A stretch of 64,000 nucleotides of DNA from NCBI GenBank assembly GCA_963930775.1, contig OZ005697.1, forward strand, positions 6,160,292-6,224,291, written 5' to 3'. Of this stretch, positions 1 to 10,815 are shown one piece after another; positions within the stretch are counted from its first letter, which is position 1, and each line of letters starts with the position of its first letter. Below the pieces are notes generated by a model. That model searched no databases. It saw only the letters and a list, made by a program, of their open reading frames with translations, and was not told where the DNA came from. The position numbers and the translations under genes were made by a program. Source of the stretch: Cliona cf. orientalis. Lineage: Eukaryota > Porifera > Demospongiae > Clionaida > Clionaidae.

Positions 1-115
1 GTGTCCTTTGTTCGGAGGCTCGACTGTACGGCTATGTAGAATCACACAGTATCATATGATTGACATTACAAATACGGAAATGATTATGTACATGTACTGA
101 ACACATTGTTTGCAG

Positions 116-707
116 AGGGTCTAGCTGACAGTGCTACTCAGTTCAGACACAGTTCAAGGAGGCTGAAGCAGAAGGCGTGGTGGCAACAGTGCAGGCTCAA
201 GCTCATACTAGCATCAGTAATACTCATTATTCTGATTGTCATCAGTAAGTTTCATTGTGGTGTGTGTGTGTGTGTGTGTGTGTGTGTGCCTGGTGGCCAG
301 TGGTGGACTGGGGGTAAGCAAGGTCACCTATGATATGTCATGTGTGGTAGGCTGATGGGCAGAGGGTATGGCACTCTCTGCTCACACAATAATTATTATT
401 GAAGGTGGCTGATGTCATTATTGTAGTATCCTGGGCAAGCGCCCACTCCTGGGTAAGTGCCCATGTACCGCATTTCAGGGGTCAATGTAGCAGCTTCTAT
501 ACTAATGTATGGAATTTATATACGGGATAAGCGCCCATGCAGGCCAAGATCAGAAGTTACATTAAGCGCCCATGGGCACTTGTATACCTGGGACACTACA
601 GCATTATAATAATTATTATTTTACTGATTAATTAACCCTGTGTCATTCACTCTCTCTCTCTCTCTCTCTCTGCAGTTGTTGTCATTGTTTTAAAAGCCCG
701 AAAATGA
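116..707 (+). CDS. VAMP/synaptobrevin (R-SNARE), last two exons
   Basis: Partial gene: the 5' exons lie left of the window. Exon 116-244 follows a TTTGCAG acceptor and encodes the end of a SNARE helix, a Lys/Arg-Trp-Trp juxtamembrane stretch (LKQKAWWQQCRLKL) and the start of a hydrophobic anchor. It ends at a GTAAGT donor. The last exon, 676-707, follows a CT-rich tract and TGCAG, completes the tail (IVVIVLKARK) and stops at TGA 705-707; the split codon is in phase. The order helix, WW, single C-terminal anchor is characteristic of vesicle R-SNAREs, which pair with syntaxin/SNAP25-type Q-SNAREs to drive membrane fusion. The intron carries a GT microsatellite and a MITE. The VAMP subtype cannot be set from about 50 residues. 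Confidence 0.85.
260..288. repeat. (GT)n microsatellite in VAMP intron
   Basis: Uninterrupted GT dinucleotide run just after the VAMP donor site. A second simple repeat, (TC)n at about 648-670, forms the polypyrimidine tract of the last VAMP intron. Confidence 0.95.
422..600. mobile_element. MITE with TGTAGT-type ends, in VAMP intron
   Basis: The ends are inverted copies (TGTAGTATCCTGGGCAAG against the reverse complement of the right end, TGTAGTGTCCCAGG). The body is built from repeated, inverted GGGTAAGTGCCCATG / AAGCGCCCATG blocks. A second copy of the family, in the opposite orientation, lies at 31526-31700; both share an internal GTAGCAGCTTCTAT segment. No coding capacity: a non-autonomous DNA element. 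Confidence 0.75.
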
Positions 708-1159
708 GTAATTTACTGCAAAAGAGCTAATTTTTATGTGCTGTACATGTGCTGTGTATAATGAAGTAACAATACAAAGTATGCAATGTTACCATAAGCC
801 ACTGTTCTGTTATTATTTTGGAGCACTCATATCCCGGACTTTGTCCTATCATAATTATTAATATTTTTTGATCGTCTTGTCATGAATTTCACTCTCTTGT
901 CTGATATAATACTGATACTCTGCTTAAGATGCGATACATTCTGAACTCACAGTACAATGTCATGTGCATGGACAATACAATGGTCACATTCCAGAAAGCT
1001 TATTGTATCAGATATGGACATGTAAAGGGTCGATCGTCGTTTACTTGATTGTAAGCAGGGAAGCACAATGTCATAATAATTGACATGTTATTATGGTTAT
1101 GAGGTGTAAATGTACCATAATTTTCTGCTTGCAGACCTTTTTGGGTATACACGTGGTGA

Positions 1160-1412
1160 TGGATCGATAAGGAATTTATGTAGAGCCCGCATGTGCTTGT
1201 GCACTCATGCACTGATCTGAATTTTCCCCAAATTTAACAATAAAAAGTTATTATTAAAGAGCCACTCTCTAAGATTAGATTTGAGGGAAATTCAGACCAG
1301 TGATAAAACCTGCATGAGTATGTACACAAGCATATGCAGGCTCTACATAAAATTCCTCATCTACCACGATCTTATTCTGAAAGAGAGTGGCTCTAAATAA
1401 TAACTTTTTCAA
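1160..1412. repeat. Interleaved inverted repeats (A-B-A'-B')
   Basis: Segment A (about 1160-1229) recurs as its reverse complement at 1287-1367. Segment B (about 1240-1275) recurs as its reverse complement at 1369-1412. Because the order is A, B, A', B', this is not a simple palindrome. Open frames on the minus strand here follow from the repeat and are not taken as genes. Confidence 0.7.
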
Positions 1413-1556
1413 TGGGTAGTAAACTCCTGTTTGAATACCACTACCCCCCCCCCGCAAGCTGTTTCTGTGCGCGCATGCGCAGCACCAGGTAAAGGTCGTG
1501 ATAAGCACATGTATCATTCCAAGATGCTAACCACAAGTCCTACAATCCCCCACTGG

Positions 1557-1565
1557 TATATAAAG
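1557..1565 (+). promoter_or_regulatory. TATA box of the U4 gene
   Basis: TATATAAAG lies 31 to 23 bases before the first base of the U4 RNA, the usual TATA spacing. A TATA element next to an RNA polymerase II-type snRNA gene is not the vertebrate arrangement, where TATA marks polymerase III U6. No other upstream element was recognised. Confidence 0.55.
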
Positions 1566-1587
1566 AAGGGGTTGCCAGGGCGAAGTT

Positions 1588-1735
1588 AGCTTTGCGCAGT
1601 GGCAGTACCATAGCCAATGAGGTCCAACCGAGGCGTGGTTATTGCTAATTGAAAACTTATCCCAATACCCAGTGATGACGACGTGAAAGATCGTCGGCTT
1701 CACAATTTTTGGAGGCTACCACGGTGGCTGCGGTC
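1588..1735 (+). ncRNA. U4: U4 spliceosomal snRNA
   Basis: The sequence follows metazoan U4 in order. The 5' end AGCTTTGCGCAGTGGCAGTA forms U4/U6 stem II. Next comes the 5' stem-loop with its kink-turn (CCAATGAGGT ... CCGAGGCG), which binds the 15.5K protein and PRP31. ATTGCTAATTGAAAACTT supplies U4/U6 stem I, followed by CCCAATACCC, a central stem (GACGACGTG ... GATCGTCGGC), an Sm site AATTTTTG at 1704-1711, and a final hairpin GCTAC-CACG-GTGGC. U4 chaperones U6 into the tri-snRNP before spliceosome activation. The 3' end near 1735 is estimated by comparison with the roughly 145-nt family length. All core elements look intact. The terminal hairpin is duplicated directly downstream. Confidence 0.95.
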
Positions 1736-1803
1736 ATAATGTATAAATGAGATTGCTGGAGGCTACCACGGTGGCTGCGGTCATAATGTATAAATGAGAT
1801 TGC
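1710..1803 (+). repeat. Tandem duplication of the U4 3' stem-loop and flank (2 x 47 bp)
   Basis: Bases 1710-1756 and 1757-1803 are identical 47-bp units. Each contains the terminal U4 hairpin and about 20 bases of downstream sequence (TCATAATGTATAAATGAGAT). The second copy lacks the Sm site, so it should not form a separate snRNA. It may extend the precursor or duplicate a 3'-processing signal. Confidence 0.9.
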
Positions 1804-4255
1804 TTAGCTAGGGTATGATTTAAGTCTATGGGTGTCCACAATGCTGTTTCAATGTGTGTGTGTGTGTGTATTATTTCTGCATTAGTCTACCTAGGTGATA
1901 CCATAACCTCTGTAGCTATCACTAGCTCTTAGCCAGGGTTTCATCTAGCAACAAAAGTTTGGGGTGGAAGCGCGATAAACGAGTGGGCATATTTAACACA
2001 CCAAGTTCTTGGGACGTATTTATAGGAGAATTTCTTTAATTCCTCCAGGTGGTTTCGGGTAGTTTTTGATCAAAAACAAAATTAATGCTAGTGGTTTCAT
2101 TTGGTGACTTACGGCCCTCGTGCTTTACGTCACTACTGTGCCAATATCTGCCGTGTGGCACGAGAGAAGCCCGTGTAATAACTAATTTGTTGCATGAACA
2201 ACTAGCGAAGGACCTCTTTCCATGCTGTGTGCCCCTGAGAGAAACTAGACTCCTCGAAAAAGCCTATCGCGCGGCGAGTGTACTCGGCCGCGCTCTAAAA
2301 AGAACGGGGCTGCTCGATTTCAAAACTTACTTTGACCGAAGGCAGAGCTGGATTGTCTCCAAGACCAAGACCAAGACCGAGTTACTACCGATCCATAAAC
2401 AGACATTTGGCGAGGTATGGCTACGATAGGCCTCGCTAGGTAGCTTGATTTTGCCATATGTGTGCTTCGTGAACTTTGACCTGTGCCATATTCTGCGTGA
2501 ACTGTGCTGACCCGTGCCAGTATCGCATATTATATTGGCATAGCGGCGCCTTTGATGTTATACGGCTTCATGCAACATTTCTTGCCTTGGGAGAGTATGT
2601 TAAACCATAAGCAGCTTATTAGGGACTGTACTTTAGATATTATTATAGTATAATAATATTATATTATATTAGACATTGCTAAAGATTGTAGCAAGCTAAA
2701 TATGGAATACAGAGGGTGCAGTGTGTAAATTCATGCCGAACCTGTGCCTAGCATGAATCTCCTAACATGCAGTAGCTATGTAGCTAAATTTTTACCCATA
2801 GAGTTACTACCCAGTACTAAAGATAATTCTCAGTGCAATAGCCACTATTCACACATAGTTACCCAAAGGAATGAATTAGGGCCCAGCTATATGCTTCCAT
2901 AATATTACTATGATAATATTATTTCATATTATTATTTTCACTTCCTTGCCTTGTGTTAGTGACCAAAAAGTATTCAGTATGTAGCTAGCTACTACTGTAA
3001 CAATGATCATCTATATTATGTACACAAATTAATTTGAATCATGACACTGGCAGCAAAGAGAGTTTTTAGCAGCTATAGCTACATTAATTTTTCTCTACAG
3101 GTCATGTCTACAAGATGCATAATAATTAATTGATTGTTTTAACCACAGTACTGCCTTAATTTGCAGGTGACATGTGAACCTCTTTTCACAAAGTTGGACC
3201 AGCATGAGGTACTGAGTTGAGAGCAACCCTGCGTGGCCATTGCGTATATACACACCCTCTGTAGAACTGAAAATGTGTAATTTTTTTCCTCTATCAATAA
3301 TTGCTTGAAGAATAGCACGTCCATCAGTGAAGCTGTCTTCTTCTAGTGCTACAACACCACAGGGAATGACGCTGTATCTTCTTTGTGGCACACACGCAAA
3401 TATTCCATTCAAATTGAGAAACACAGTGCTCAACCTGCTATTCCCTGTGTGAGCATGAATGTAACTTACATTTGGTCGATAGGCTACGTAGGAGGTGTGT
3501 GAACTTCTGTTGTAGGTGGTTTAGATCTATAGAGGTTATTGTATATTCCCAGTTGCTGCCCGACAACGGTAGCTATAGCTACTTCCCCAATAACAATTCA
3601 TGATCACTTACTCTTGCTTTAAGTCAGATTCAGGTTATGCAACAACACTTACTATAATACTTTATTTACGTTCAAAGTGCATGTCAGTATTATGGTCAGA
3701 TGTAGCTAAATAATTACTGTCAGAAACTTATTATCATTTTGCTAACTTGGGAGTTCCAAATTCTGAGTACAGTGCATTCATCATGCAACCAACATTACAT
3801 AAATTATGTTTCCCAACAAAAAGCAATTCACATTGAATTTCTGAACAAAAGTTGTTTTTGCTTTCTGAATTGAAAGCACTAGTGTTGATTATTGCTGTGA
3901 ATAACAATGGAGTTAACCAGTTGATGGGTGTTTGTGCGCTCTTCCTGCATGGTGACAACTACATCATAATGTAATAGTATGGACTTGCATGATCATGGTT
4001 GCCGTATGTGCATGATTGTGTGTACTCTAATACAGTGTGTTTATTATGAAGAGTACATGTTATGCTTGTATAAACTGATGGTAATACTATTCTGTATTAC
4101 TCAGTGAAACTTGATCGAGTCACTTATTTTCAGTACAGAACTGTAGCCAGCTGGTTTATCTCTGTATAATAGCAGCGTGTGTACATTTACTGCATGCGCC
4201 AACTACCTATGTTATTATTTAATTTACCAGTCACAAGTAACCATATGTAGCTACA
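1804..4255. other. Intergenic, no gene recognised
   Basis: Mostly AT-rich. The 2050-2430 stretch is GC-richer (AAGACCAAGACC repeats, GCGCGGCGAG) and looks like transposon-derived sequence without a recognisable product. Open frames at 3095-3433 and 3734-3958 (minus) show no recognisable domain. Confidence 0.5.
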
Positions 4256-5935
4256 ATGATGGAGCTTTCGAGTGACTCGGAATCTCAGCCTCTCATTCAA
4301 ATACCTGGCTCGCCTCCTCGTCGAGGTATACACTACCTATGGTCTCCAAGGCAGTTCCTCTACTTGCCTTCTAAGGGAGCTGTGCTCATCTTATTCTGGA
4401 CACTTGTGGTTGGGATACTGTACCAACTCATCACAGCTGGATCCATACTAGGACTGAATACACAAATGGAGATGAATACAACATTTTACCAAGTTAGTGT
4501 TGATATTGGAGTTCGTACAGTCTTTGCCATAGCTTCCTGCTTGTATCCGCTCTCTGGGTTTGTTGCTGACGTCTATGTTGGGCACTACAGGATTATCATC
4601 TTCAGTTTGTTGTTACTTCTGTGTGGATGCATCAGTCTTTCTGTTGGTTCAGTTCTTTATTTCTCCAATGTAATTGAGTCACAGGGGCCAAAAATCATCA
4701 GTGGAAAGAAGGGTTTTTTTGCTGTCCTTTCCCTTGGTTTTTCACTAATTTTTGTAGGCTTCTCAGGGTATCGATCCAATTATATTCAACTGGGACTTGA
4801 CCAGCTTCAGGATGCGCCCAGTTATTCGCTTGGCCTTTTCATCCACGCTGTCGAGTGGTTCATGATAATTGGAAGAACACTTTTACTGTTCATTGTTTCA
4901 TGGACTACATGTCGGTACGAAAAGTCTGTCATAAGATTTTTGGTCAGTCTTCCTTTATTACTTGTGTTGATGCTGCTAGTGTTAATAGTAGTTGGATGGT
5001 GGAAACATAAGTGGTTTCACACAGAGCCAGCTCAACATAATCCTTACAGAACCGTCATCCAAGTAATCAGTTTTACATTAAAACGCAAATATCCTATTCA
5101 ATGTAGTTCATTCACTAGCAGCAGCGAGGAGCAGCACTCCAAATTAGATCACGCCAAGAAGAAATATGGTGGACCATTCACTACTGAGCAAGTTGAAGAT
5201 GTCAAGGCTTTCTTTAAGATAATAAAGATTTTGATTTCTTTGGGACCTGTGTTTGTGCTTGTTGTACCTGCTGGTCTGTTTTATGCCAAGTTTGTTCAAC
5301 ATGTCACGAGGCCAGATGTTTTCAATGACTCCTGCAATTGGAAATGGATCATCTTGGACACCGGAGGACTCAAATTTTTGGCAGCTACGCTCTTCTTTCC
5401 CATCTATATCTGGTTGCTCTATTCAATGCTACGAAGCCGGATTCCAAGGATCTTTACTCGACTGAAGATATGGATAATCATTCTTGTGATTTGTGTGTGC
5501 AGTATCACTGCAATAGACCTCATTGGACATCTTCTCTACCATCATCGCAAACATGTCGGAGCGGTGTGTATGCTTACTACTCAAGAAAGTGTGACGCTAA
5601 ATCTTTCATGGGTTGTCGTTCTATTACCAGCAACTTTGCAGGCACTTGCCCCAGCGATGATAGTTACAACAATCCTCGAGTTCATCACTGCTCAGAGCCC
5701 ATATTCCATGAGAGGACTTCTTGTTGGATTATTTTTTGCAATTATGGGATTCTTTCAGCTTCTTGGTTCGCTGATACTTCTACCGTTTTATTTGCCACAC
5801 TTTTGGTCCACAGAAGGAAACACTCCTGTAGTGAACTGTGGCTTTGGATACCTTATCACCCTCTGTTCCATTGGAATTGGGGGTTTTCTTCTCTTTTTAT
5901 TAGCATCAAGACGATACCAGTATAGAGAAAGATGA
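4256..5935 (+). CDS. POT/PTR (SLC15-like) transporter 1, intronless
   Basis: 559 residues in one exon; starts at the first of two adjacent ATGs. About 12 membrane segments of the major facilitator fold. SLC15-family marks: GFVADVYVGHYR (101-112) after TM2, the POT-type GLDQLQDAP (180-188), a conserved cytoplasmic loop HNPYR...KYPIQ (261-282) leading to YGGPFTTEQVEDVK (304-317), and EFITAQSPYSMRG (475-487). The loop resembles the same region of SLC15A3/A4. The canonical TM1 ExxER motif for proton coupling is absent; TM1 reads KGAVLILFWTLVVG. An N-terminal acidic dileucine-type signal, ESQPLI (9-14), suggests endolysosomal sorting. Family members move di/tripeptides or histidine with protons; the substrate here cannot be inferred. 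First of five tandem paralogues, closest in sequence to the copy at 7755. Confidence 0.9.
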   Translation: MMELSSDSESQPLIQIPGSPPRRGIHYLWSPRQFLYLPSKGAVLILFWTLVVGILYQLITAGSILGLNTQMEMNTTFYQVSVDIGVRTVFAIASCLYPLSGFVADVYVGHYRIIIFSLLLLLCGCISLSVGSVLYFSNVIESQGPKIISGKKGFFAVLSLGFSLIFVGFSGYRSNYIQLGLDQLQDAPSYSLGLFIHAVEWFMIIGRTLLLFIVSWTTCRYEKSVIRFLVSLPLLLVLMLLVLIVVGWWKHKWFHTEPAQHNPYRTVIQVISFTLKRKYPIQCSSFTSSSEEQHSKLDHAKKKYGGPFTTEQVEDVKAFFKIIKILISLGPVFVLVVPAGLFYAKFVQHVTRPDVFNDSCNWKWIILDTGGLKFLAATLFFPIYIWLLYSMLRSRIPRIFTRLKIWIIILVICVCSITAIDLIGHLLYHHRKHVGAVCMLTTQESVTLNLSWVVVLLPATLQALAPAMIVTTILEFITAQSPYSMRGLLVGLFFAIMGFFQLLGSLILLPFYLPHFWSTEGNTPVVNCGFGYLITLCSIGIGGFLLFLLASRRYQYRER

Positions 5936-7754
5936 TCATAGTGGAAGAATAACTATCCATTGTTTTTCGAGTTCTCCAAACTTGGGACAAATAACAACCC
6001 TGCCAATAGCAAGTGTGTATGTAGTATTAGCTATTATGATTGAAGCTGGTGTGATATGCAGCTAATGTAGTATTTTAAGTTGCATTTAGTGTGTATATTG
6101 GGGCTGTGACTTTCATAATCGGATATTCACAAACAAAGATGACTTCACAGTTTGTCCTCCATAGGTCTATGATAATATGCAGTAGCTATAGGACATGAAT
6201 ATGTTATGTAGCTAGTTACTATACATGTAGCTAATATTATTACATGTTCTGTTTGAGGGGGACCACTTACCACAGCATAATTTATCCTTGGGGGACCACT
6301 TGTGGTAAACCATAAGTAGTCCTGGGGAACTAGACCTATGGCACAACAATTATAGCCACAGTACTCTACCGCATTTATGTAGCTATAGTGTAGCTATATA
6401 CAACAGCTTGCAGTCAGACCTTACGTTTAATTTATGACTTTAGGTCACTCCAGTTGAAATAAATGAAAAGGAAGGGTAGCCTAGCATATGACTGTTATGA
6501 TGAAAGAAGGATATAGCTATCATAGAATGTCATGATTCCAAGCCTCGATCTCAAACATTCACCAGCTCAATGTACATAGCAACTGGCAGAGTTTATGATA
6601 GCTTTGTTTTTCACTAGTACATGTAGCTCCCCTACATCAAATACACTCGACCAATAGTCCATCCATGCATCCAAATAACTGCCACATTCTGTCCTACAAA
6701 AGTATCCGAAAAAAATGAAAAGCAAAGGGTGTTTTTAACTGTTTCATAATATTCGTGGCGTGTGATATCTATAGTTTGAGAAGATGTCACTTGACCAACC
6801 AAGAAAGTCCCTATTAAAAGAAGAGTCAGATATGCTCAATAATGTCCTCAATCTTATGATAGCGGATCAGAATGCCAAGTCTAACTCCATGAGAAGGGCC
6901 TAGTTACTGATTGCCACCACTAATAATAATATTATAATAGTGCATGATAATCTGAAGTGTATGATACAGTAGCTATATATGTAGTATGGTTTTCAGTGTG
7001 CCCCATAGATTTGGAGTAGGTGTTGCTTACTCAATACTCACTGGCATGTCATGAGATGCAACATAGCTATAGCTACACATGTACACTGCATTGTGCGTTA
7101 TCATACTTGGGAATTTGATTCTAATAGATACGCTGTGTATACGTAACTATTCCATTGAGACTGAATGTTTGTTTAACTCTATCCCAACTGCTTTCAAAAT
7201 GGCACAGCTGTTTATCACACACTTTCATCTCCCAACTCAAAACTATCATTGATTTCGTGCACTTTGTTTATTACCTGGAAAATAGTTTGGACAACATAAT
7301 ATAATATATATATACCACCAGGAGATTATACTAGCTATATACTACCTGTATGTACTGACTGAGTTACTTAGTAGTCGAATACCAAAGATTCTCTATAGAT
7401 AATAATAATATTATTCTGGGTGCAGTGTTTGTTTATAGTCAGCATGGGATTACCTCCAACTGATTCTCAAGTACACAGATTGTGTAAAACAGCAATGATG
7501 AAAATATCATACTGCATGGTATAAAACTACTCATTGACAAGCATATCCCAATTGTAATCTTTTCAAGCTTTTCTTCTCCCAGTAGTATTCGAATTGTAAT
7601 AATATTATTATCGTTATGATTCAGTGAAGCATACACACTTAGAGTGTTCAAAAAACTCTGAGTGTAATAATCTAACACACACAAAATTAATGATGTATAA
7701 GGTGTAGCTGCAACATCATAAAATTATTGTATTATCGTATATAGCTGGTCAATA
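5936..7754. other. Intergenic between POT genes 1 and 2
   Basis: AT-rich with many TAGCTA runs. No domain, RNA gene or clear repeat recognised. Open frames here are short and unsupported. It must contain the promoter of the 7755 gene, but no TATA-type element is convincing. Confidence 0.4.
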
Positions 7755-9479
7755 ATGGAGCCAACAAGTGACTCAGAAACGCAACCACTCATTCGCCTAC
7801 CTGGCTCTCCGCCTCATCAACAAAAGCAGTTCCACTTATTCCCCCCAAAATTCCTTTGCTTGCCTTCCAAGGGAGCTGTACTCATCCTATTCTGGACACT
7901 CATTGTTGGAACAGTTTATCAGTTAATCACTGCTGGCTCAATACTTGCTACTCACAACATTGCCGCATCACAATCGAAGGTAAATGATAGCGATGATAAG
8001 GGGGCACTCTTTGAAGTGCAGACATTCTCTATCATAGGTATCATTTTTTGCCTTGTTTCATTTTTGTATCCACTGGCTGGATGCATAGCAGATACCATCA
8101 TTGGGCGATACAGAATGGTTCTCTATAGTTCAATATTTCTTTTATGTGGGTGTATCAGCTTTTCAGTGGGTTCTATTCTCTATTTCACTAAGACAATCAG
8201 AACAGAGCAAACCACTGTTGTTCATGGATTAAAGGAGCTTGCTGCTCCATTGCTTGTAGGTTTCTTACTTGCTTTCATGGGTTTCTCAGGATATCAATCC
8301 AACTACATTCAATTAGGCCTTGATCAGCTTCAGGATGCTCCTAGCTATTCTCTGGGTCTCTTTGTTCATGCTGTTGTGTGGTTTTTGACAATGGGTTTGA
8401 TGTTAGTGCAGCTTGTCGTAGCCTGGGCCACATGCAGCTTTGATCACTATGTAATACATTTCTTGGTTAGTCTTCCCTTTGTGTTCATTTTGGAATTATT
8501 GATATTGATAACTATTGGACGATGGAAGCGGCAGTGGTTTCATGCTGATCCTGTAAGGCATAATCCCTACAAAACAGTGTTTCAAGTCATCAATTTTGCC
8601 TGGAAATACAAATATCCCATTCAGTATAGTGCCTTTGAATCAGATGATGAGCAGCCTTCCAGATTTGATTATGCCAAACAAAGGTTTGGTGGACCATTTA
8701 CCACGGAACAAGTTGAAGATGTCAAGACGTTCTTAAAAATTATCTCTGTCCTATTATCACTAGGGCCGGTGTTTATCCTCACTTCACCTACCATCCTGTT
8801 TTATGCCAATTTCGTGGAACATGTGACAGTATTCGACAAAACAAAAAATTCCTGTACCTGGAAATGGATCATCTTAGATATGGGAGGACTGAGGTATTTG
8901 GTAGCTATTCTATTCTTTCCAGTGTACATCTGGCTTCTCTATTCGGTATTAAGGAACTGCATCCCCAGGATCTTTACTCGGCTGTCCATATGGATCCTTA
9001 TTCTTGTGATCTGTGTTGGCAGTATGATTTGCATAGACCTCACAGGCCATACTCTGTACTACAGTCACAATCATACAGGTGCTGCATGCTTGCTTAACCA
9101 CAATGTTATGGCGGATGATGACAAAGCTGCTACACTAGAGCTTCCCTGGGCAGTTGTTCTCCTGCCCACTTCCCTGGCATCAGTAGCCCCAGTCATGATT
9201 ATTACAACGACTTTTGAGTTTATCACTGCTCAGAGCCCTTATTCCATGAAAGGATTTCTCGTTGGGATATTCTTTGCAATCATGGGCTTGTTTCGGCTTA
9301 TTGGCTCACTGTTACTTTTACCATTTTATTTGCCACACTTTTGGTCTACTGAACGAACTTCCATTAATGTTATCAACTGTGGGTTCGGTTATCTTCTCTC
9401 CATCTGCACAGTTGGAATAGTAGGATTCGCTCTGTTTTTGCTGGCATCAAAGAAATATCGGTACAGGGAGCGAAGATGA
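7755..9479 (+). CDS. POT/PTR (SLC15-like) transporter 2, intronless
   Basis: 574 residues, single exon. Nearly collinear with the 4256 gene: the same N terminus (SDSETQPLIRLPGSPP), the same TM1 lacking ExxER, GLDQLQDAPSYSLG, HNPYKTVFQV, a GGPFTTEQVEDVKTF loop and EFITAQSPYSMKG. It ends in a basic tail (KKYRYRERR). It differs mainly in the first luminal/extracellular loop and the loop after TM9, which has several N-glycosylation sequons. A candidate AATAAA polyadenylation signal lies at 9552-9557, about 75 bases after the stop. Membrane transporter, probably organellar by the ETQPLI dileucine-type signal (inference). No lesion seen. Confidence 0.9.
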   Translation: MEPTSDSETQPLIRLPGSPPHQQKQFHLFPPKFLCLPSKGAVLILFWTLIVGTVYQLITAGSILATHNIAASQSKVNDSDDKGALFEVQTFSIIGIIFCLVSFLYPLAGCIADTIIGRYRMVLYSSIFLLCGCISFSVGSILYFTKTIRTEQTTVVHGLKELAAPLLVGFLLAFMGFSGYQSNYIQLGLDQLQDAPSYSLGLFVHAVVWFLTMGLMLVQLVVAWATCSFDHYVIHFLVSLPFVFILELLILITIGRWKRQWFHADPVRHNPYKTVFQVINFAWKYKYPIQYSAFESDDEQPSRFDYAKQRFGGPFTTEQVEDVKTFLKIISVLLSLGPVFILTSPTILFYANFVEHVTVFDKTKNSCTWKWIILDMGGLRYLVAILFFPVYIWLLYSVLRNCIPRIFTRLSIWILILVICVGSMICIDLTGHTLYYSHNHTGAACLLNHNVMADDDKAATLELPWAVVLLPTSLASVAPVMIITTTFEFITAQSPYSMKGFLVGIFFAIMGLFRLIGSLLLLPFYLPHFWSTERTSINVINCGFGYLLSICTVGIVGFALFLLASKKYRYRERR

Positions 9480-10815
9480 TCCCTGACTCATAATCTTTTG
9501 GTTTCCACAATCAACGCTCTACATAACATGACAGGCTTATTACAGAACAACAATAAATTATACCTAGTAATAATAATTATTATTAATATAGCTAGCTATG
9601 TGTGCATTATATCCTGTTGCATCATATCCATTTCACTGTAATTCTTAGCTGAGTTTAGTCATAGAATGTAGCTACTGCGTCAGTTGTTTCTGTTCAGATG
9701 TGTAAACTATTCTGCTGCACGTATTATGATCATACTTGTAATAATCGCTGTTAACTTCCTATAACACATGTGAAGTATCAATGAGTACCTTCATTGCATC
9801 ACTTCATTTGCTTTCCGTAGCTCCCTTTGCTACAAATTTGCACGGTACCAGCTGTTGTTTTCAGGCTTCCTGACAACTCTCTTGTAGCTATACTATTGCA
9901 TGTGAAGCCTTACAGGAAAGCTTCAACAAGTAGTTCAATACGTTTCCTTCATTGAACATATGGTGTAGCTATTGGTAATGAACCTGGTTTGTATTGGTCG
10001 TTCATCACGGTGACCTTGTTCTATGCATGTTATGTGGGAATAACTAGTTTCAATTGTATTTATTGAATTTGTCATTCCACATCTAGTCTGTCTCTTTGTT
10101 GTCATACTGATTTGTGTATTAATTTTAGTATAAAATTAATGGTACTGTTGTGCCATGCAGATATTGACCATAATGACCATAAATGGGTTGGTTTAATAAT
10201 TTATTATGGTGCTTTTTTTCTGAAGCAAGTGTATGAATGCATGCTATTTTGTGGTCATATGCGCCTAATAGTAATAGCTACCCATTAAGGATTATACATT
10301 GAATTTAGTCAATCACATTATTACAGTCAGTGTTGTTGATGGTAAACTTGGTATCATAACATGCATGTATTTTGTTTAGTAACTATACTATCACCAATGC
10401 TTTCCCAAAACTATTTTCTAGTTCAATGTAGTGAATTAACTTTATCAGTGTGCAAACATTGCGCAAATTAATTACATGTATAGTGCATTAATTCATTCAT
10501 ACTCAAAATGAATACGTAAATTGTCCCAGCTCAATTCCTTAGTAGATTGATTGATAGCTACATATAGCTATCACTGACTGTCACATTTCCTTCATTTCAT
10601 AATAATGCTATTTAGTAAGCTTCCTTGTTTTCTATATGGGATTCAGAAACCATATCGGACTAGCCACACTATTTGCTACCTGGCATATTATTGCCGTGAG
10701 CTAGTGTTTTTGGTGTGGCTATACTACTACTATAACAATGGATATACTGAGCTCATAGCTATGTATTTATAGGCTAGAATAGTGTAAAGACGAGTTAGTA
10801 GCTATCTCACTTAAA
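9480..10815. other. Intergenic, no gene recognised
   Basis: AT-rich spacer holding the polyadenylation signal of the 7755 gene and upstream sequence of the 10816 gene. No repeat family or RNA recognised. Confidence 0.4.

Noticed and set aside
2085-2429. 114-residue open frame, plus strand
   Set aside because: No domain, odd composition with AAGACC repeats and no splice context; more like transposon-derived DNA.
3095-3433. 112-residue open frame, minus strand
   Set aside because: No ATG at its left edge, no recognisable domain, and no partner exon found on either side.
3734-3958. 74-residue open frame, minus strand
   Set aside because: Short, no signal or domain, no paralogue in the window.
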